From JAFMJV01 sp963800275 (GTDB lineage Bacteria > Chloroflexota > Limnocylindria > Limnocylindrales > CSP1-4), in the NCBI GenBank assembly GCA_963800275.1, contig CAWDAI010000001.1, positions 354,599 through 418,598 on the forward strand: DNA of 64,000 nt, in the 5' to 3' direction. The notes beneath the pieces were generated by a model. The model was not told the origin of the DNA. It did not search any database and saw only the letters and a list, made by a program, of their open reading frames with translations. Both the position numbers and the translations under genes were made by a program. Each line of letters starts with the position of its first letter. Position 1 is the stretch's first letter. This document shows positions 43,642-53,076 of the stretch, one piece after another.

Positions 43642-44574
43642 TCAGTTATCCGCCGCGGTCATGGCGCCATCGGTGTCGCGGCGCATGACGATGCGCACAT
43701 AGGCCACGGCCACGACGAGGCAGACGATGAACAGGATGACCGCCACGGCGCTGCCATAACCCATGCGTGTGCGCACGATGCCCACGTCGAAGAGGTAGGT
43801 CGCCATCGTGCTCGAGGCGTTGGCCGGACCTCCCCTGGTGGTGGCCCAGACGAGGTCGAACAGCTGGACGCCGCCGATGATGGACAGGAAGACAGACACG
43901 CGGATGGTCGGTCCGAGCAGCGGCAGGATGATGCTGCGCACGGTCTGGCGCCGGCTTGCACCATCGATGGCTGCGGCCTCCTCCAGCTCGCGCGGGATGC
44001 CCTGCAGGCCGGCCAGCATGATGATCATGTGGAAGCCGAAGTACTTCCAGGTGATGACCGCGAAGAGGGTGAACATGACGATCGAGCGGTCAGCCAGCCA
44101 CTCGTGGATGAGGAAGCCCCCACCCACCGAATCGAGCCCCTGATCGACCATCCCGCCGGGATAGAGCAGCAGCCGCCAGACCACGCCGGTGATGACCTCG
44201 GAGATGACGTACGGCGCGAAGAAGATGAGCCGCAACAGGGTCCGCCCGCGGAAACGGTTGTTGAGCATGAGCGCCAGCCAGAGGGCGAACGGGATCTGGA
44301 TGAAGAGCGAGAGCAGGACGATGAGCGTGTTGTGCCAGGCGGCCTGCTGGAAGACGGTGTCGTTGAGGACGCGAGCGTAGTTGTCCAGACCGACGAAGTC
44401 GTTCAGCGGCTCCAGCCCGTTCCAGTCGAAGAGGCTGAACCATGCGGCCTGGGCGATGGGCACGAGCACGAAGAGGCCGTACACCAGCAGCGCCGGCAAC
44501 ATGAAGAGGAATGGCAGTGACCATTCACGCCAACGCGATCGGGCTTTTGACGCCGTGCTCGAGGTCGCGGTCAT
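43642..44574 (-). CDS. Carbohydrate ABC transporter permease 1 (MalF/UgpA type), xylan locus
   Basis: A 310-residue CUT1 permease with the EAA loop LEEAAAIDGASRRQTVRS and the family phrase VWATTRGGPANAS after it. Six membrane helices are visible. The start ATG 44574 has GGATGGAG just upstream. It pairs with the permease at 42759. It follows the binding-protein gene after a strong hairpin. Confidence 0.93.
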   Translation of the reverse strand: MTATSSTASKARSRWREWSLPFLFMLPALLVYGLFVLVPIAQAAWFSLFDWNGLEPLNDFVGLDNYARVLNDTVFQQAAWHNTLIVLLSLFIQIPFALWLALMLNNRFRGRTLLRLIFFAPYVISEVITGVVWRLLLYPGGMVDQGLDSVGGGFLIHEWLADRSIVMFTLFAVITWKYFGFHMIIMLAGLQGIPRELEEAAAIDGASRRQTVRSIILPLLGPTIRVSVFLSIIGGVQLFDLVWATTRGGPANASSTMATYLFDVGIVRTRMGYGSAVAVILFIVCLVVAVAYVRIVMRRDTDGAMTAADN

Positions 44575-44595
44575 GACTCCATCCGGGTGAGCTAG

Positions 44596-44629
44596 CGAAC
44601 GGGCCGGCTCGAGAGAGCCGGCCCGTTCG
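44596..44629 (-). terminator. Intercistronic hairpin after the binding-protein gene, xylan locus
   Basis: A perfect 15-bp stem (CGAACGGGCCGGCTC / GAGCCGGCCCGTTCG) with a 4-nt loop, 23 nt after the binding-protein stop and 21 nt before the permease start. There is no U-run. Same position and role as the hairpins at 412, 33608 and 55059. Confidence 0.8.
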
Positions 44630-44652
44630 TCGATCGTGGTAGGGCGCCGTGC

Positions 44653-45927
44653 TCAGCCGGCTGCGAGGGCCGCTTCCTCGGTGATCGTCTGGGCGACCTC
44701 CTCCGGCGACTTGACGCCGGCGATGAGATCGGCCACTGCGGCATTGATGGCCCCACCGAGCTCAGGGCTCGTGGCCTGGTCGAGATACAGCTGGGCGAAG
44801 GTGGCTTCGTTCCGCTTCTGGACCACCTCGGCGAGGATGGGGTCGGTGATGTACTGCTCGGCGCCGTTGGTCGGCAGCAGGGTGCCGTCGTTGAACGACT
44901 GCCACACGCTGGCCACGTCCGGGCTTACGAGGTACTTCACGAACTCGACGGCTTCCGGCGGCGCATCGCGACCGATGGAGTAGCCGTCACCACCACCGAA
45001 CACGTCGGTCAGCAGGCCGGCGCCGCCTTCCACGGTCGGGAACTGGGCCCAACCGAGGGCGTTGCCGATGCCCTGGCCCGACGCGCTCTGGGCGCGCTGC
45101 GAGCCGATGGCCCACTGGCCCTGGAGCATGTAGGCAGCCTCACCGTTGCCGAAGACACCCTGCTGCTCATCGTGCGTGGCCGCGAGCGCACCCGGCTGGA
45201 AGGGGTCCATGTCCACGAGGCGCTTGAGCTCCTCGCCCGCACGCACGAAGGCCTCACCGGTCCAGTCGCCCGTAGCGATGGCGTTGTCCAGCGCCTCCTG
45301 GCCACCGATGCGGGTGGCGAGATAGGCCCACCAGAACATGGCCGGCCACTGGTCGCCCGCGCCGATGGAGATGGGCGTGATGCCCGCGTCCTTGAGCAGC
45401 TGGACCTGGTCCAAGAACTCCTGCCAGGTCGTGGCTGGTGCCTCGATGCCGGCCTCTGCCAGAAGATCCTTGTTGTACCACATGCCCACGAGGCCGAAGT
45501 TGTAGGGGATGCCGTACTGCTTGCCGTCCAACTGGTACAGGCTCATGGCACCTGGGCTGATCTCGTCCTTGATGTCCGCGACCGCGTCGGTGATGTCCTG
45601 GACCATGCCCGCGTCGACCTGCTGGCGCAGCACGCCGCTGCCCCAGGACTGGAAGACGTCCGGCGGGCTGCCCGCCGCCATGTCCGCGGAGATGCGGTCC
45701 TTGAGGGCCTCGTTCTCGAGGGTGACCACGTTGATCTTGACGCCCGGATGCAGGCCCATGAACGCGTCGGCCGCCATCTGCGTGAAGGCCAGGCCGGGGT
45801 TCACGGTGTGCAGGTCGTAGACGTCGAACTCGACCTCGTCCTGGGCCACGACCGCGCCCATGCCGATGGCACTGGCAAGGATGGCCGCGGCTCCCGCCAG
45901 CGCGCCCACGCGTAGGTATCGAGTCAT
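44653..45927 (-). CDS. Sugar ABC transporter substrate-binding protein, xylan locus
   Basis: A 424-residue family-1 binding protein. The signal peptide spans MTRYLRVGALAGAAAILASA and ends near VVAQ/DEV, with no lipobox cysteine. Typical segments are MVQDITDAVADIKDEISPGA, YGIPYNFGLVGMWYNKDLLAEAG (positions 137-159 region) and AAYMLQGQWAIG. Start ATG 45927 has AAGGAGG upstream. It is the first gene of the operon, downstream of two LacI-type operators. Substrate is probably a xylo-oligosaccharide, judged from the GH3, xylulokinase and acetyl xylan esterase neighbours (inference). Confidence 0.9.
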   Translation of the reverse strand: MTRYLRVGALAGAAAILASAIGMGAVVAQDEVEFDVYDLHTVNPGLAFTQMAADAFMGLHPGVKINVVTLENEALKDRISADMAAGSPPDVFQSWGSGVLRQQVDAGMVQDITDAVADIKDEISPGAMSLYQLDGKQYGIPYNFGLVGMWYNKDLLAEAGIEAPATTWQEFLDQVQLLKDAGITPISIGAGDQWPAMFWWAYLATRIGGQEALDNAIATGDWTGEAFVRAGEELKRLVDMDPFQPGALAATHDEQQGVFGNGEAAYMLQGQWAIGSQRAQSASGQGIGNALGWAQFPTVEGGAGLLTDVFGGGDGYSIGRDAPPEAVEFVKYLVSPDVASVWQSFNDGTLLPTNGAEQYITDPILAEVVQKRNEATFAQLYLDQATSPELGGAINAAVADLIAGVKSPEEVAQTITEEAALAAG

Positions 45928-45940
45928 CCGTTTCCTCCTT

Positions 45941-45956
45941 GAGCATGTCCATGCTC
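45941..45956. promoter_or_regulatory. 16-bp dyad just upstream of the binding-protein gene
   Basis: GAGCATG-TC-CATGCTC is a perfect inverted repeat with only 2 nt between the arms, so it is better explained as a DNA-binding site than as an RNA hairpin. It lies 13 nt before the start codon of the binding protein, at the ribosome binding site, where a bound repressor would block elongation. Confidence 0.4.
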
Positions 45957-46022
45957 GTTGGTGCCCGAAGCGTCAACGACCCTCCGGCACTTCCTCCGAT
46001 GGCGGGATTCGTACCACAAGTC

Positions 46023-46036
46023 TGCAACCGCTTGCA
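46023..46036. promoter_or_regulatory. LacI-family operator for the xylan operon
   Basis: TGCAACCGCTTGCA fits the LacI-family consensus TG-x-AA-x-CG-x-TT-x-CA exactly, with arms TGCAA / TTGCA around a central CCGC. It lies 96 bp upstream of the binding-protein gene and 132 bp upstream of the divergent lacI gene, the expected place for repression of both. Confidence 0.7.
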
Positions 46037-46124
46037 AGCCGGATGCGTCGCAGCGGGGTCAGATTCGAGCATGGATCGGCGATCTCGAGCCTCACCCGTG
46101 CTGCAGCTGGCAGGGAAGGCGATT

Positions 46125-46136
46125 GGAAGCGCTTAC
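46125..46136. promoter_or_regulatory. Second LacI-family operator, near the lacI gene
   Basis: GGAAGCGCTTAC has a CG centre and five of six arm positions symmetric, in the context TTGGAAGCGCTTACG. This is the pattern of xylose- and glucan-responsive LacI repressors. It sits 31 bp upstream of the lacI start, probably for autoregulation. Confidence 0.65.
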
Positions 46137-46167
46137 GCCCACTTTCACGGGTGGTACAGTCTCGGCC

Positions 46168-47226
46168 ATGACCATGCGCAGGTCCGCGCATGTACGGCGC
46201 GGACAGGTCGAGCCGGTGACCATCTACGAGGTAGCTCGAGAGGCGGGTGTGTCCACCGCCACGGTCTCGCGCGTCATCAACGACCGCCGACACGTGCGCG
46301 CGACCACCCGCGAACGCGTCGAGGCGGCCATGCGCGACCTGGGCTACGTGGCCAACCGACAGGCACGCGGCCTGGCCGGGGGCCGTTCGCGTGTCATCGG
46401 CCTGCTGGTGTACGAGCTGGGTCCGTCGTACTTCAACCAGCTCATCCGGGGTATCGACGCGGCCACCGCCCAGATCGGCTACGACCTCATGCTCTACACC
46501 ACGCATGCGCGGCGCGAGATGGAGGCACAGCATGCGGCCGAGCTGGCGAGCGGTCCGGCCGATGGCCTCATCTTCGTGCTGGCGGTCGACATCGAGAACT
46601 ACGTCGACCGACTGCGCCGGCAGCAGGTGCCCTTCGTCCTGCTCGACCAGGACCGTGACATCCTCGGCTCCACCGTCGTCACGGCCTCCAATCGACGCGG
46701 TACCAAGGACGCCATCGATCATCTCATCGCACTGGGCCATCGCCGCATCGGGTTCATCACCGGCACACCCGGCACCAGCTCGGCCCACGAGCGGCTCGCC
46801 GGCTACCGCGATGCCCTCTTCGAGGCCGACCTGCCCTTCGACCCGGCCCTGGTGGTGAAGGGCGATTTCCTGGAGTTGCAGGGGTTCCGGGCGACGCAGG
46901 AGCTGCTCGCCCTCGACCCCCGTCCCACGGCCATCTTCACCTCCGCCGACACCGCCGCCTTCGGTGCCATCCGGGCCGTGCGCGCGGCTGGGCTGCGGGT
47001 ACCGGAGGACATCTCCATCGTCGGTTTCGACGACATCCCGGAAGCGTCGCTGGTGGCGCCGCCGCTGACCACGGTGCGCCAGCCGCTGCAGGAGATGGGG
47101 GCGACCGCGGTCCGACTGCTGCGACGCCTGATGGATGAGCCTGAGGCCACGCCCCGCCGGACCGAGCTGCTGACCGAGCTGGTGGTGCGCGAGTCGTCGG
47201 CACCACCGCCGCCGGGATCTCGCTGA
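46168..47226 (+). CDS. LacI-family transcriptional regulator of the xylan locus
   Basis: A 352-residue repressor. Its helix-turn-helix TIYEVAREAGVSTATVSRVI is at about residues 18-37, then the hinge helix, then the sugar-binding domain (IGLLVYELGPSYFNQLIRGI, ISIVGFDDIPEASLVAPPLT). ATG 46168 was chosen because it directly precedes the DNA-binding domain; the open frame upstream runs through the operators. It is divergent from the importer operon and its stop shares a base with the esterase start (TGATG), so the esterase is co-transcribed. Confidence 0.92.
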   Translation: MTMRRSAHVRRGQVEPVTIYEVAREAGVSTATVSRVINDRRHVRATTRERVEAAMRDLGYVANRQARGLAGGRSRVIGLLVYELGPSYFNQLIRGIDAATAQIGYDLMLYTTHARREMEAQHAAELASGPADGLIFVLAVDIENYVDRLRRQQVPFVLLDQDRDILGSTVVTASNRRGTKDAIDHLIALGHRRIGFITGTPGTSSAHERLAGYRDALFEADLPFDPALVVKGDFLELQGFRATQELLALDPRPTAIFTSADTAAFGAIRAVRAAGLRVPEDISIVGFDDIPEASLVAPPLTTVRQPLQEMGATAVRLLRRLMDEPEATPRRTELLTELVVRESSAPPPPGSR

Positions 47227-48210
47227 TGGCCTGGTTCGACCTGCCCCTCGACGAGTTGCGCCTCTACCGGCCAGCGCCCACCGAGCCGGACGACTTCGAC
47301 GACTTCTGGGCAGCCACGCTGGCCGAGACGCGCGAGCATCCACTGGAGGCGGTCTTCGAGCCGATCGACAATGGGCTGGCCCTGGTGGAAACCTTCGACG
47401 TCACCTATCGCGGCTTCGGCGGGACGCCGGTCAAGGCCTGGCTGCACCTGCCGCGAGGCGCGGGAGGCAGCCCTACCCGCGGTGGTCCAGTACCAGGGCT
47501 ACGGTGGCGGGCGTGGGCTGGCCCACGAGGACGTGCTCTTCGCCCTCGCCGGCTACGCCCACCTGGTCATGGACACTCGCGGCCAGGGCTCAGCCTGGTC
47601 GGTGGGCGAGACCGCGGATGCCGGCGCCGCCGGCGAACCGTCCCATCCCGGCTTCATGACTCGCGGCATCCTCGATCCGGCGCAGTACTACTACCGCCGT
47701 GTCTTCACCGACGCGGTGCGCGCGGTGGAGGCCGTCCGGACCAACCCCGCGATCGACCCGACCCGGGTGGCGGTGACCGGTGGCAGCCAGGGCGGCGGCA
47801 TCACCCTGGCCGTGGCCGGGCTCGTGCCGGACCTGGTCGGAGCCGCCCCGGACGTGCCCTTCCTGTGCGACTTCCCCCGCGCCACCACCTTGGTGGACAG
47901 CGATCCCTACGGCGAAGTCGTGCGCTATCTGAAGGTCCACCGCGACCAGGTGGAAGCGGCCCGACGCACGCTGACCTACTTCGATGGCACGGCCATGGCC
48001 CGGCGGGCCACCGCGCCGGCCCTCTTCTCGGTGGGGCTCATGGACCAGGTCTGTCCGCCCTCCACGGTCTACGCCGCCTACAACCACTACGCCGGTCCGG
48101 CCGAGATCGTGGAGTACCCCTTCAACGAGCACGAGGGTGGGGCGGCCTTCCACCAGCGCGCAAAGCTGGCCTGGCTGGCCCGGAACCTGCGGGAGATGGA
48201 CGGACGCTGA
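47226..48210 (+). CDS. Acetyl xylan esterase (CE7/cephalosporin-C deacetylase family), interrupted by a frameshift
   Basis: Removing one extra base near 47454 gives a 327-residue alpha/beta hydrolase, the usual CE7 length (3n+1 as sequenced). The N-terminus (WFDLPLDELRLYRPAPTEPD) matches CE7. The nucleophile is in TGGSQGGGITLA. MDTRGQGSAW is a family signature. The catalytic Asp and His lie in VGLMDQVCPPSTVYAAYNHY and NEHEGG. It has no signal peptide, so it would deacetylate imported xylo-oligosaccharides in the cytoplasm. The ATG overlaps the lacI stop by 1 nt. Confidence 0.88.
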
Positions 48211-48214
48211 AGGC

Positions 48215-48252
48215 CCCCTCAAGCCCTGCCCGAGCCCCTCAAGCCCTGCCCG
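48215..48252. repeat. Tandem duplication of a 20-bp unit at converging gene ends
   Basis: CCCCTCAAGCCCTGCCCG occurs at 48215-48232 and again at 48235-48252. The GH5 stop codon lies in the second copy and an equivalent TCA in the first, so the duplication left both flanking genes intact. Confidence 0.85.
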
Positions 48253-49639
48253 TCAGCCCCTGGTGGACACGCAGCCGCTCAGCCAGTTCGGTCCGTACCT
48301 GCATGGCCTCGAAGCTGAACGACCGCGCCAGCGCCCGTGCTCCCTCGACGCCGACGGCCGTGAACAGATCCGCATAGCGCTGGGCCGCCGGTTCGGCCAG
48401 CAGGATGTGGCGCACCAGCCGGAAGATGTGTCGACGACGACCCCAGGGATAAGGATCGAAGTCGGGGAAATGGCGCTCGAAGACCGCGTCGATCGGATCG
48501 AGGATGTCGCGCACGCCAGCGTCGCTGCCACCCCAGGCATCGGTGCCCAGGTCGGCCTTCAGTCGCCGGACCGGTTCGGTGAGCCGCATGTAGGGTGAGG
48601 TGGGATCGGCTACCACCACGCCCTGCAGCCCGATGTCCTTGTAGGTCCAGAGCGACCAGCTGGCCGCGTGACGGCGGTAGATCTCCAACTGGTCCGTGAG
48701 CAGGTCATAGCGCCAGGTCTGCTCCGGTTCGTCCGGCGGCAGCATGGGCCCGAACTCCCCGATCCAGATGGGTGTCCCAGTACGATGCATGAACTCGGTG
48801 CGGCGCAGGAACGTCTCCTCCACCGCCTCGCGGTCGATGTACTCACCGCGGACGGTGCCCGGATAGCCGGTCGCCGCAGCGAGGCCCGGCAGGGCATAGT
48901 CATGGGCCGCATAGACGCTGTTGTCGAAGGCTTCGCGGAAGCAGGAGAAGTCCGTCGCGTAACGGTTGCCATCGAGGAAGAGCACGTGCCGCGGGTCCAC
49001 CGCGCGCACCGCGTCCACGAGGCGCCGGTAGAAGCGCGGCAGGACCTCGCCCGACTCGTCCGCCGGCTCGTTGAGCAGGTTGAAGCCGGCCACCTCCGGG
49101 CGGTCCTGATAGCGCTCGGCGAGCGCCTCCCACAGGTGCACCACCCGGTCCTGGAAGTGGGGGTGGAGCCAGAAGGACGCGATGTGCGTGGGGTTGTCAC
49201 TGTGCCAGTGCTGGTTCTGGTAGCCAGGCGCCGCGTGCAGATCGATGATGGTGTAGATGCCCTGGGCGGCACAGATGTCGATGACGCGGTCGAGCCGGCG
49301 GAAGCCGGTCTCGAGCAGCTGGAAGGGCGTGGCGTCGTCCTCGAAGTGGCGGTAGTTGACAGCGACCCGCAGGGCATTGAGCCCGAGGCTGGCCAGGAAC
49401 CTGGCGTCGGCTGGGGCAAAGAACGTCTCGTAGAAGGTCTCGAAGAAGACCTCGTAGGCTGCCTCCCCCATGGCGCGGCGGAGGCCTTGGCGCATGGCCT
49501 CCTCGGTGCCGGGGTAGCCCGTGATGAAGTCTTCCATGTTCATCCAGCCGCCCAGCCCGAAGCCGGCGAGGATGACCTCAGCGCCTGCCTCGTCGACCAG
49601 CCGCGGTCCGTCGACCGAGATCCAGGGCAGGTCCGTCAT
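48239..49639 (-). CDS. Glycoside hydrolase family 5 enzyme (cytoplasmic)
   Basis: A 466-residue GH5 barrel. The acid/base is E191 in FNLLNEPADE and the nucleophile E295 in IWIGEFGP; the barrel also shows RVAVNYRHF and IIDLHAAPGYQNQ. There is no signal peptide, unlike most cellulases and mannanases, so it acts on imported oligosaccharides. A C-terminal helical region of about 100 residues follows the barrel. It is the last gene of the Opp-type oligosaccharide operon, after GH1. Substrate could be beta-glucan, glucomannan or a glycoside. ATG 49639 has GGAGGG upstream. Confidence 0.88.
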   Translation of the reverse strand: MTDLPWISVDGPRLVDEAGAEVILAGFGLGGWMNMEDFITGYPGTEEAMRQGLRRAMGEAAYEVFFETFYETFFAPADARFLASLGLNALRVAVNYRHFEDDATPFQLLETGFRRLDRVIDICAAQGIYTIIDLHAAPGYQNQHWHSDNPTHIASFWLHPHFQDRVVHLWEALAERYQDRPEVAGFNLLNEPADESGEVLPRFYRRLVDAVRAVDPRHVLFLDGNRYATDFSCFREAFDNSVYAAHDYALPGLAAATGYPGTVRGEYIDREAVEETFLRRTEFMHRTGTPIWIGEFGPMLPPDEPEQTWRYDLLTDQLEIYRRHAASWSLWTYKDIGLQGVVVADPTSPYMRLTEPVRRLKADLGTDAWGGSDAGVRDILDPIDAVFERHFPDFDPYPWGRRRHIFRLVRHILLAEPAAQRYADLFTAVGVEGARALARSFSFEAMQVRTELAERLRVHQGLTGRA

Positions 49640-49732
49640 CGATGGTCCCTCCTTCGCGCCGTGCCCGGCGCCGGCGTCTCGACGAAGATAGCGGTCTCAC
49701 CGCTGCCGGAGACCCGAGCCCGAGTGGCGCTG

Positions 49733-51115
49733 CTAGGGCGCGGCGCCGGGCCCGCCGCGGCGGATGACCTCGCGGTACCAGGCCGCGCTGTCCCGCGGCG
49801 TCCGCGCGAGCGTCTCGTAATCCACATGGACCAGGCCGAAGCGCTTGTGATAGCCGTGCGACCACTCGAAGTTGTCCAGCAACGACCACACGAAGTAGCC
49901 GCGCACATCCACGCCCTCCGCCATGGCTGCACGGACGGCCCGAAAGTGAGCATCGAGGTAGGCGATCCGCCGCGGGTCGTGGCAGACCCCATCGACGACC
50001 GGGTCGTCGTAGGCACAGCCGTTCTCGGTGATGTAGACGGGAGGCAGGTCCGGGTACGCCGCCTTCAGCGCCACCAGCAGGCTGCGCAGACCATCGGGCG
50101 TGATCGGCCAGCCCATGTCGGTGCGGGGACCGTCGGGGACGAAGGGCACGGCATCGTGCATCCCGGGCGTGGCCAGCCAGCTGCCGCCCGGCTGCGCCCG
50201 CACGAACTCATCGTTGTAGTAGTTCAGCCCCAGCCAATCGAGCGGCTGCGCGATGATGGCGAGGTCGCCCTCTTCGAGCGGCAGCCCAGCGAAGGGCGCC
50301 AGATCGGCCACAGCATCGTCGGGATAGCGACCCCGCAGGATGGGCTCGGTCCAGATCCGGTTGCGCAGCAGGTCGTAGCGGCGCGCCCCCTCTGCCGCTG
50401 CCCCGGCGGGATCGGGACCCATCACGTGGACCGGCGACAGGTTGAGCACGATGCCCTGCCGGGGTGAGGGGTCGATCGCCCGCATGGCCGCCAGCGCCAG
50501 TCCGTGGGCCACGTTCAGGTGGTGGATCGCCCGGGTGGCCTCGACCGGATCGGAGTGGCCCGGCGCGTGCGAGGGGTCGGCATAGCCCAGCAGCGAGGAG
50601 CACCAGGGCTCATTGAGCGTGGCCCACAAGTCCACGCGGTCGTGCAGCTCGCCGAACACGAGCGCGGCGTAGTCGGCAAAGCGCCCGGCCGTCTCGCGAG
50701 CGGGCCAGCCGCCGGCGTCCTGCAGGGCCTGGGGCAGGTCCCAGTGGTAGAGCGTGACCATGGGCTTGATGCCCTTGGCCAGCAGGCGATCCACGAGCCG
50801 TGAGTAGAAGTCCAGGCCTGCCCGCAGCGCCGGACCCGTGCCTCCTGGCTGGATCCGCGGCCAGGCCACGCTGAAGCGGTAGCCACGCAGTCCCAGGTCG
50901 GCCATGAGGTCCACGTCGTCGGCCCAGCGGTGGTAGTGGTCGGCCGCGATGTCGCCGGTGTGCCCGTCGCGCACGAGCTGGGTGTGGTGACACTGCGTGT
51001 CCCAGATGCTCGGCCCCCGGCCATCCTCGTGGACGGCGCCCTCGATCTGGTACGAGCTCGTGGCCGCACCCCAGAGGAAGCCGGCCGGGAATTGGATGGG
51101 GCCGAGATCAGCCAT
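49733..51115 (-). CDS. Glycoside hydrolase family 1 beta-glucosidase
   Basis: A 460-residue GH1 enzyme of normal length. The N-terminal signature FLWGAATSSYQIEG is clear. The acid/base is E169 in TLNEPW and the nucleophile E364 in YITENG. There is no signal peptide, so it is cytoplasmic. It hydrolyses cellobiose, other beta-glucosides or beta-mannosides imported by the adjacent Opp system. ATG 51115 has AAGGAG upstream and lies 18 nt after the end of the DppF-like ATPase gene. Confidence 0.94.
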   Translation of the reverse strand: MADLGPIQFPAGFLWGAATSSYQIEGAVHEDGRGPSIWDTQCHHTQLVRDGHTGDIAADHYHRWADDVDLMADLGLRGYRFSVAWPRIQPGGTGPALRAGLDFYSRLVDRLLAKGIKPMVTLYHWDLPQALQDAGGWPARETAGRFADYAALVFGELHDRVDLWATLNEPWCSSLLGYADPSHAPGHSDPVEATRAIHHLNVAHGLALAAMRAIDPSPRQGIVLNLSPVHVMGPDPAGAAAEGARRYDLLRNRIWTEPILRGRYPDDAVADLAPFAGLPLEEGDLAIIAQPLDWLGLNYYNDEFVRAQPGGSWLATPGMHDAVPFVPDGPRTDMGWPITPDGLRSLLVALKAAYPDLPPVYITENGCAYDDPVVDGVCHDPRRIAYLDAHFRAVRAAMAEGVDVRGYFVWSLLDNFEWSHGYHKRFGLVHVDYETLARTPRDSAAWYREVIRRGGPGAAP

Positions 51116-51133
51116 CGTTCGTGTCTCCTTGGC

Positions 51134-52124
51134 TCAGCCGACGTCGACCGGCTGGTTCTGGACGCAGCCGCCGTCCTCGTCCACGGTGGCGCAGGTTACG
51201 AGGTGACCGGGTTCGACCTCGGCCATGATGGGATTGTCCTCGCTCGCAGGCGCCATGGCGTTGGCCTCCGGGAAGCGATCGTGATAGATGCACGTGCCCC
51301 TCTCACGGGCGGCAGCCACGTCCCGCCAGTGGTCGAGGTCGCGGGCATCATGGAGCGCCGGCACCGAATTCGAGCAACATCTGCGTGTAGGGGTGGGCGG
51401 GGCGATCGAAGACGGCTTGCGTGGGGCCCTGCTCCACGATCCGGCCCCGGCGCAGGATGATGGCCGTGTCGCTGATGTAGTTGCCCAGCGAAAGGTCGTG
51501 GGTCACGAAGAGCACGCCCAACCCGCCGGCCTTGAGATCGCCGAGCAGATTGAGGACATCGACGCGGGTGGAGGCGTCGAGCATCGAGATGATCTCGTCG
51601 GCTACCAGAAAATCGACCTCCATGAGCAGCGCGCGAGCGACAAGCATGCGTTGCAGCTGGCCGCCGCTGAGCTGATGCGGGTATTTGTCGCGGCAGGCGA
51701 CGGGATCGAGGGCCACGCCCTGCAGCGCCGCTTCCACACGCCCCTCCCATTCGCTTCGGGCCATGCCCCGGTAGAACGAGTCCTTGACCATGCGGAAGAC
51801 GCGATCGGCCTTGAAGATCGGGTTGTACGAGCTGAAGGGGTCCTGGAAGACGCCCTGGACCTTGGCCTGATATGGCTTCAAGGCGGATCCCTTGAGGCTG
51901 GCCACGTCCGCACCGTCGTAGAGGATCTGGCCGCTGCTGATGCCCGTGAGGCGCAGGATCATCTTGCCGATGGTGGACTTGCCCGAGCCGGACTCGCCGA
52001 TGAGCGAGATGATCTGGCCCGGCTGGGCGGAGAGCGAGACGTCCTTGACCGCGTGCAGCTTGCTGCCACCGAAGGTGCCGACGCGGTAGATCTTGTTGAC
52101 GTGGCGCAGCTCGAGCAACCCCAT
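51134..52124 (-). CDS. Oligosaccharide/oligopeptide ABC transporter ATPase (DppF/OppF type), frameshifted near its end
   Basis: A 329-residue nucleotide-binding protein if one extra base near 51365 is removed. Walker A GESGSGKST, signature LSGGQLQR and a Walker B-like FLVADEIISMLDAS are visible. The oligo_HPY C-terminal extension begins HPYTQMLLEF and continues, after the shift, through VPALHDARDLDHWRDV to a Cys-containing tail. Its ATG 52124 overlaps the previous ATPase stop by one base. As sequenced, translation would stop about 70 residues early. It powers the Opp-type importer together with the ATPase at 52124-53074. Confidence 0.87.
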
Positions 52125-53074
52125 CAGCTCACCTTCCAGCAGGCGACGTGGTGGCCATCGGCGATCTCCACGAACGGCGGCTGGTCGAGACACTGCTCGT
52201 CGGCCAGCGGACAGCGGGCGCGGAAGCGGCAGCCGACCGGAGGGTCGAGCAGGGATGGCGGCCTGCCCGGGATGCCCTGCAGGCGCTTGTGCTCGAAACG
52301 CACGCCGACCTCGGGCAAGGAGTCGATGAGCATCTTCGTGTAGGGATGCCGGGGGCCGCTGATGACGACCTCGGTGGACGCCTTCTCGGCGAGGTGCCCG
52401 GCGTACATGACCATGATCGTGTCGGCCACCTCGTGCAGGATCGAGAGATCGTGCGTGATGACGATCATCGACTTGACGAAGTGGTTGTCGCGCAGGCCCA
52501 CGAGGGCCTCGGCCACCGCCTTCTGCGTCGAGACGTCGAGCGCGGAGGTGATCTCATCCGCGATGAGCAGGGACGGGTCCAGCAGCGTCGAGAGCACCAT
52601 CACGACACGCTGCTTCATACCGCCGGAGAGCTCCATGGGGTAGAGGTCGAGCACGCCGTCGCGCAGCCCGACCAGGCGCAGGCGCCGCTCGTACTCGTCG
52701 GCGATGGTGGCGTACTTGATGCCCCGCGACTCGATCAGCTCGCGCGACATGACGCCGATCTTGCGCGTCGGGTTCATCGCGCTCATGGCGTACTGCGGGA
52801 TGACCGAGACGCTATGGAAGCGAAGCTCATCCATGGCCCGGCTGTCCGCGATGGGCATTTCCCGGCCGTCGAGCTCGACCGAGCCCCCGGCGTGGCGCAT
52901 GCGCCCGTCGAGTCGGATGAGGCTGTTGCCCAAGGTGGTCTTGCCGCAGCCGGACTCGCCGGCGAGCCCCATGATCTCACCGTCCGCGATCTCGAAGGTG
53001 ACGCCGTCGAGCGCCCGCACGTCCCCCGCCAGGGTGTTGTAGTAGACCTTGAGGTCGTCGACCTTGAGCGTCAC
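52124..53074 (-). CDS. Oligosaccharide/oligopeptide ABC transporter ATPase (DppD/OppD type)
   Basis: A 316-residue ATPase beginning at GTG 53074, immediately after the DppC stop. Walker A GESGCGKTT, signature LSGGMKQR, Walker B LLIADEITSALD and the C-terminal cysteine-rich oligopeptide-transporter motif (VGCRFRARCPLADEQC) are all visible. The Cys-rich tail is a family feature that may bind an iron-sulfur cluster. Pairs with the ATPase at 51134. Confidence 0.92.
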   Translation of the reverse strand: MTLKVDDLKVYYNTLAGDVRALDGVTFEIADGEIMGLAGESGCGKTTLGNSLIRLDGRMRHAGGSVELDGREMPIADSRAMDELRFHSVSVIPQYAMSAMNPTRKIGVMSRELIESRGIKYATIADEYERRLRLVGLRDGVLDLYPMELSGGMKQRVVMVLSTLLDPSLLIADEITSALDVSTQKAVAEALVGLRDNHFVKSMIVITHDLSILHEVADTIMVMYAGHLAEKASTEVVISGPRHPYTKMLIDSLPEVGVRFEHKRLQGIPGRPPSLLDPPVGCRFRARCPLADEQCLDQPPFVEIADGHHVACWKVS

Positions 53075-53076
53075 GG

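Noticed and set aside
45941..45956. RNA hairpin leader
   Set aside because: The two arms are separated by only 2 nt, too short for a loop, so a DNA-binding dyad is the better reading.
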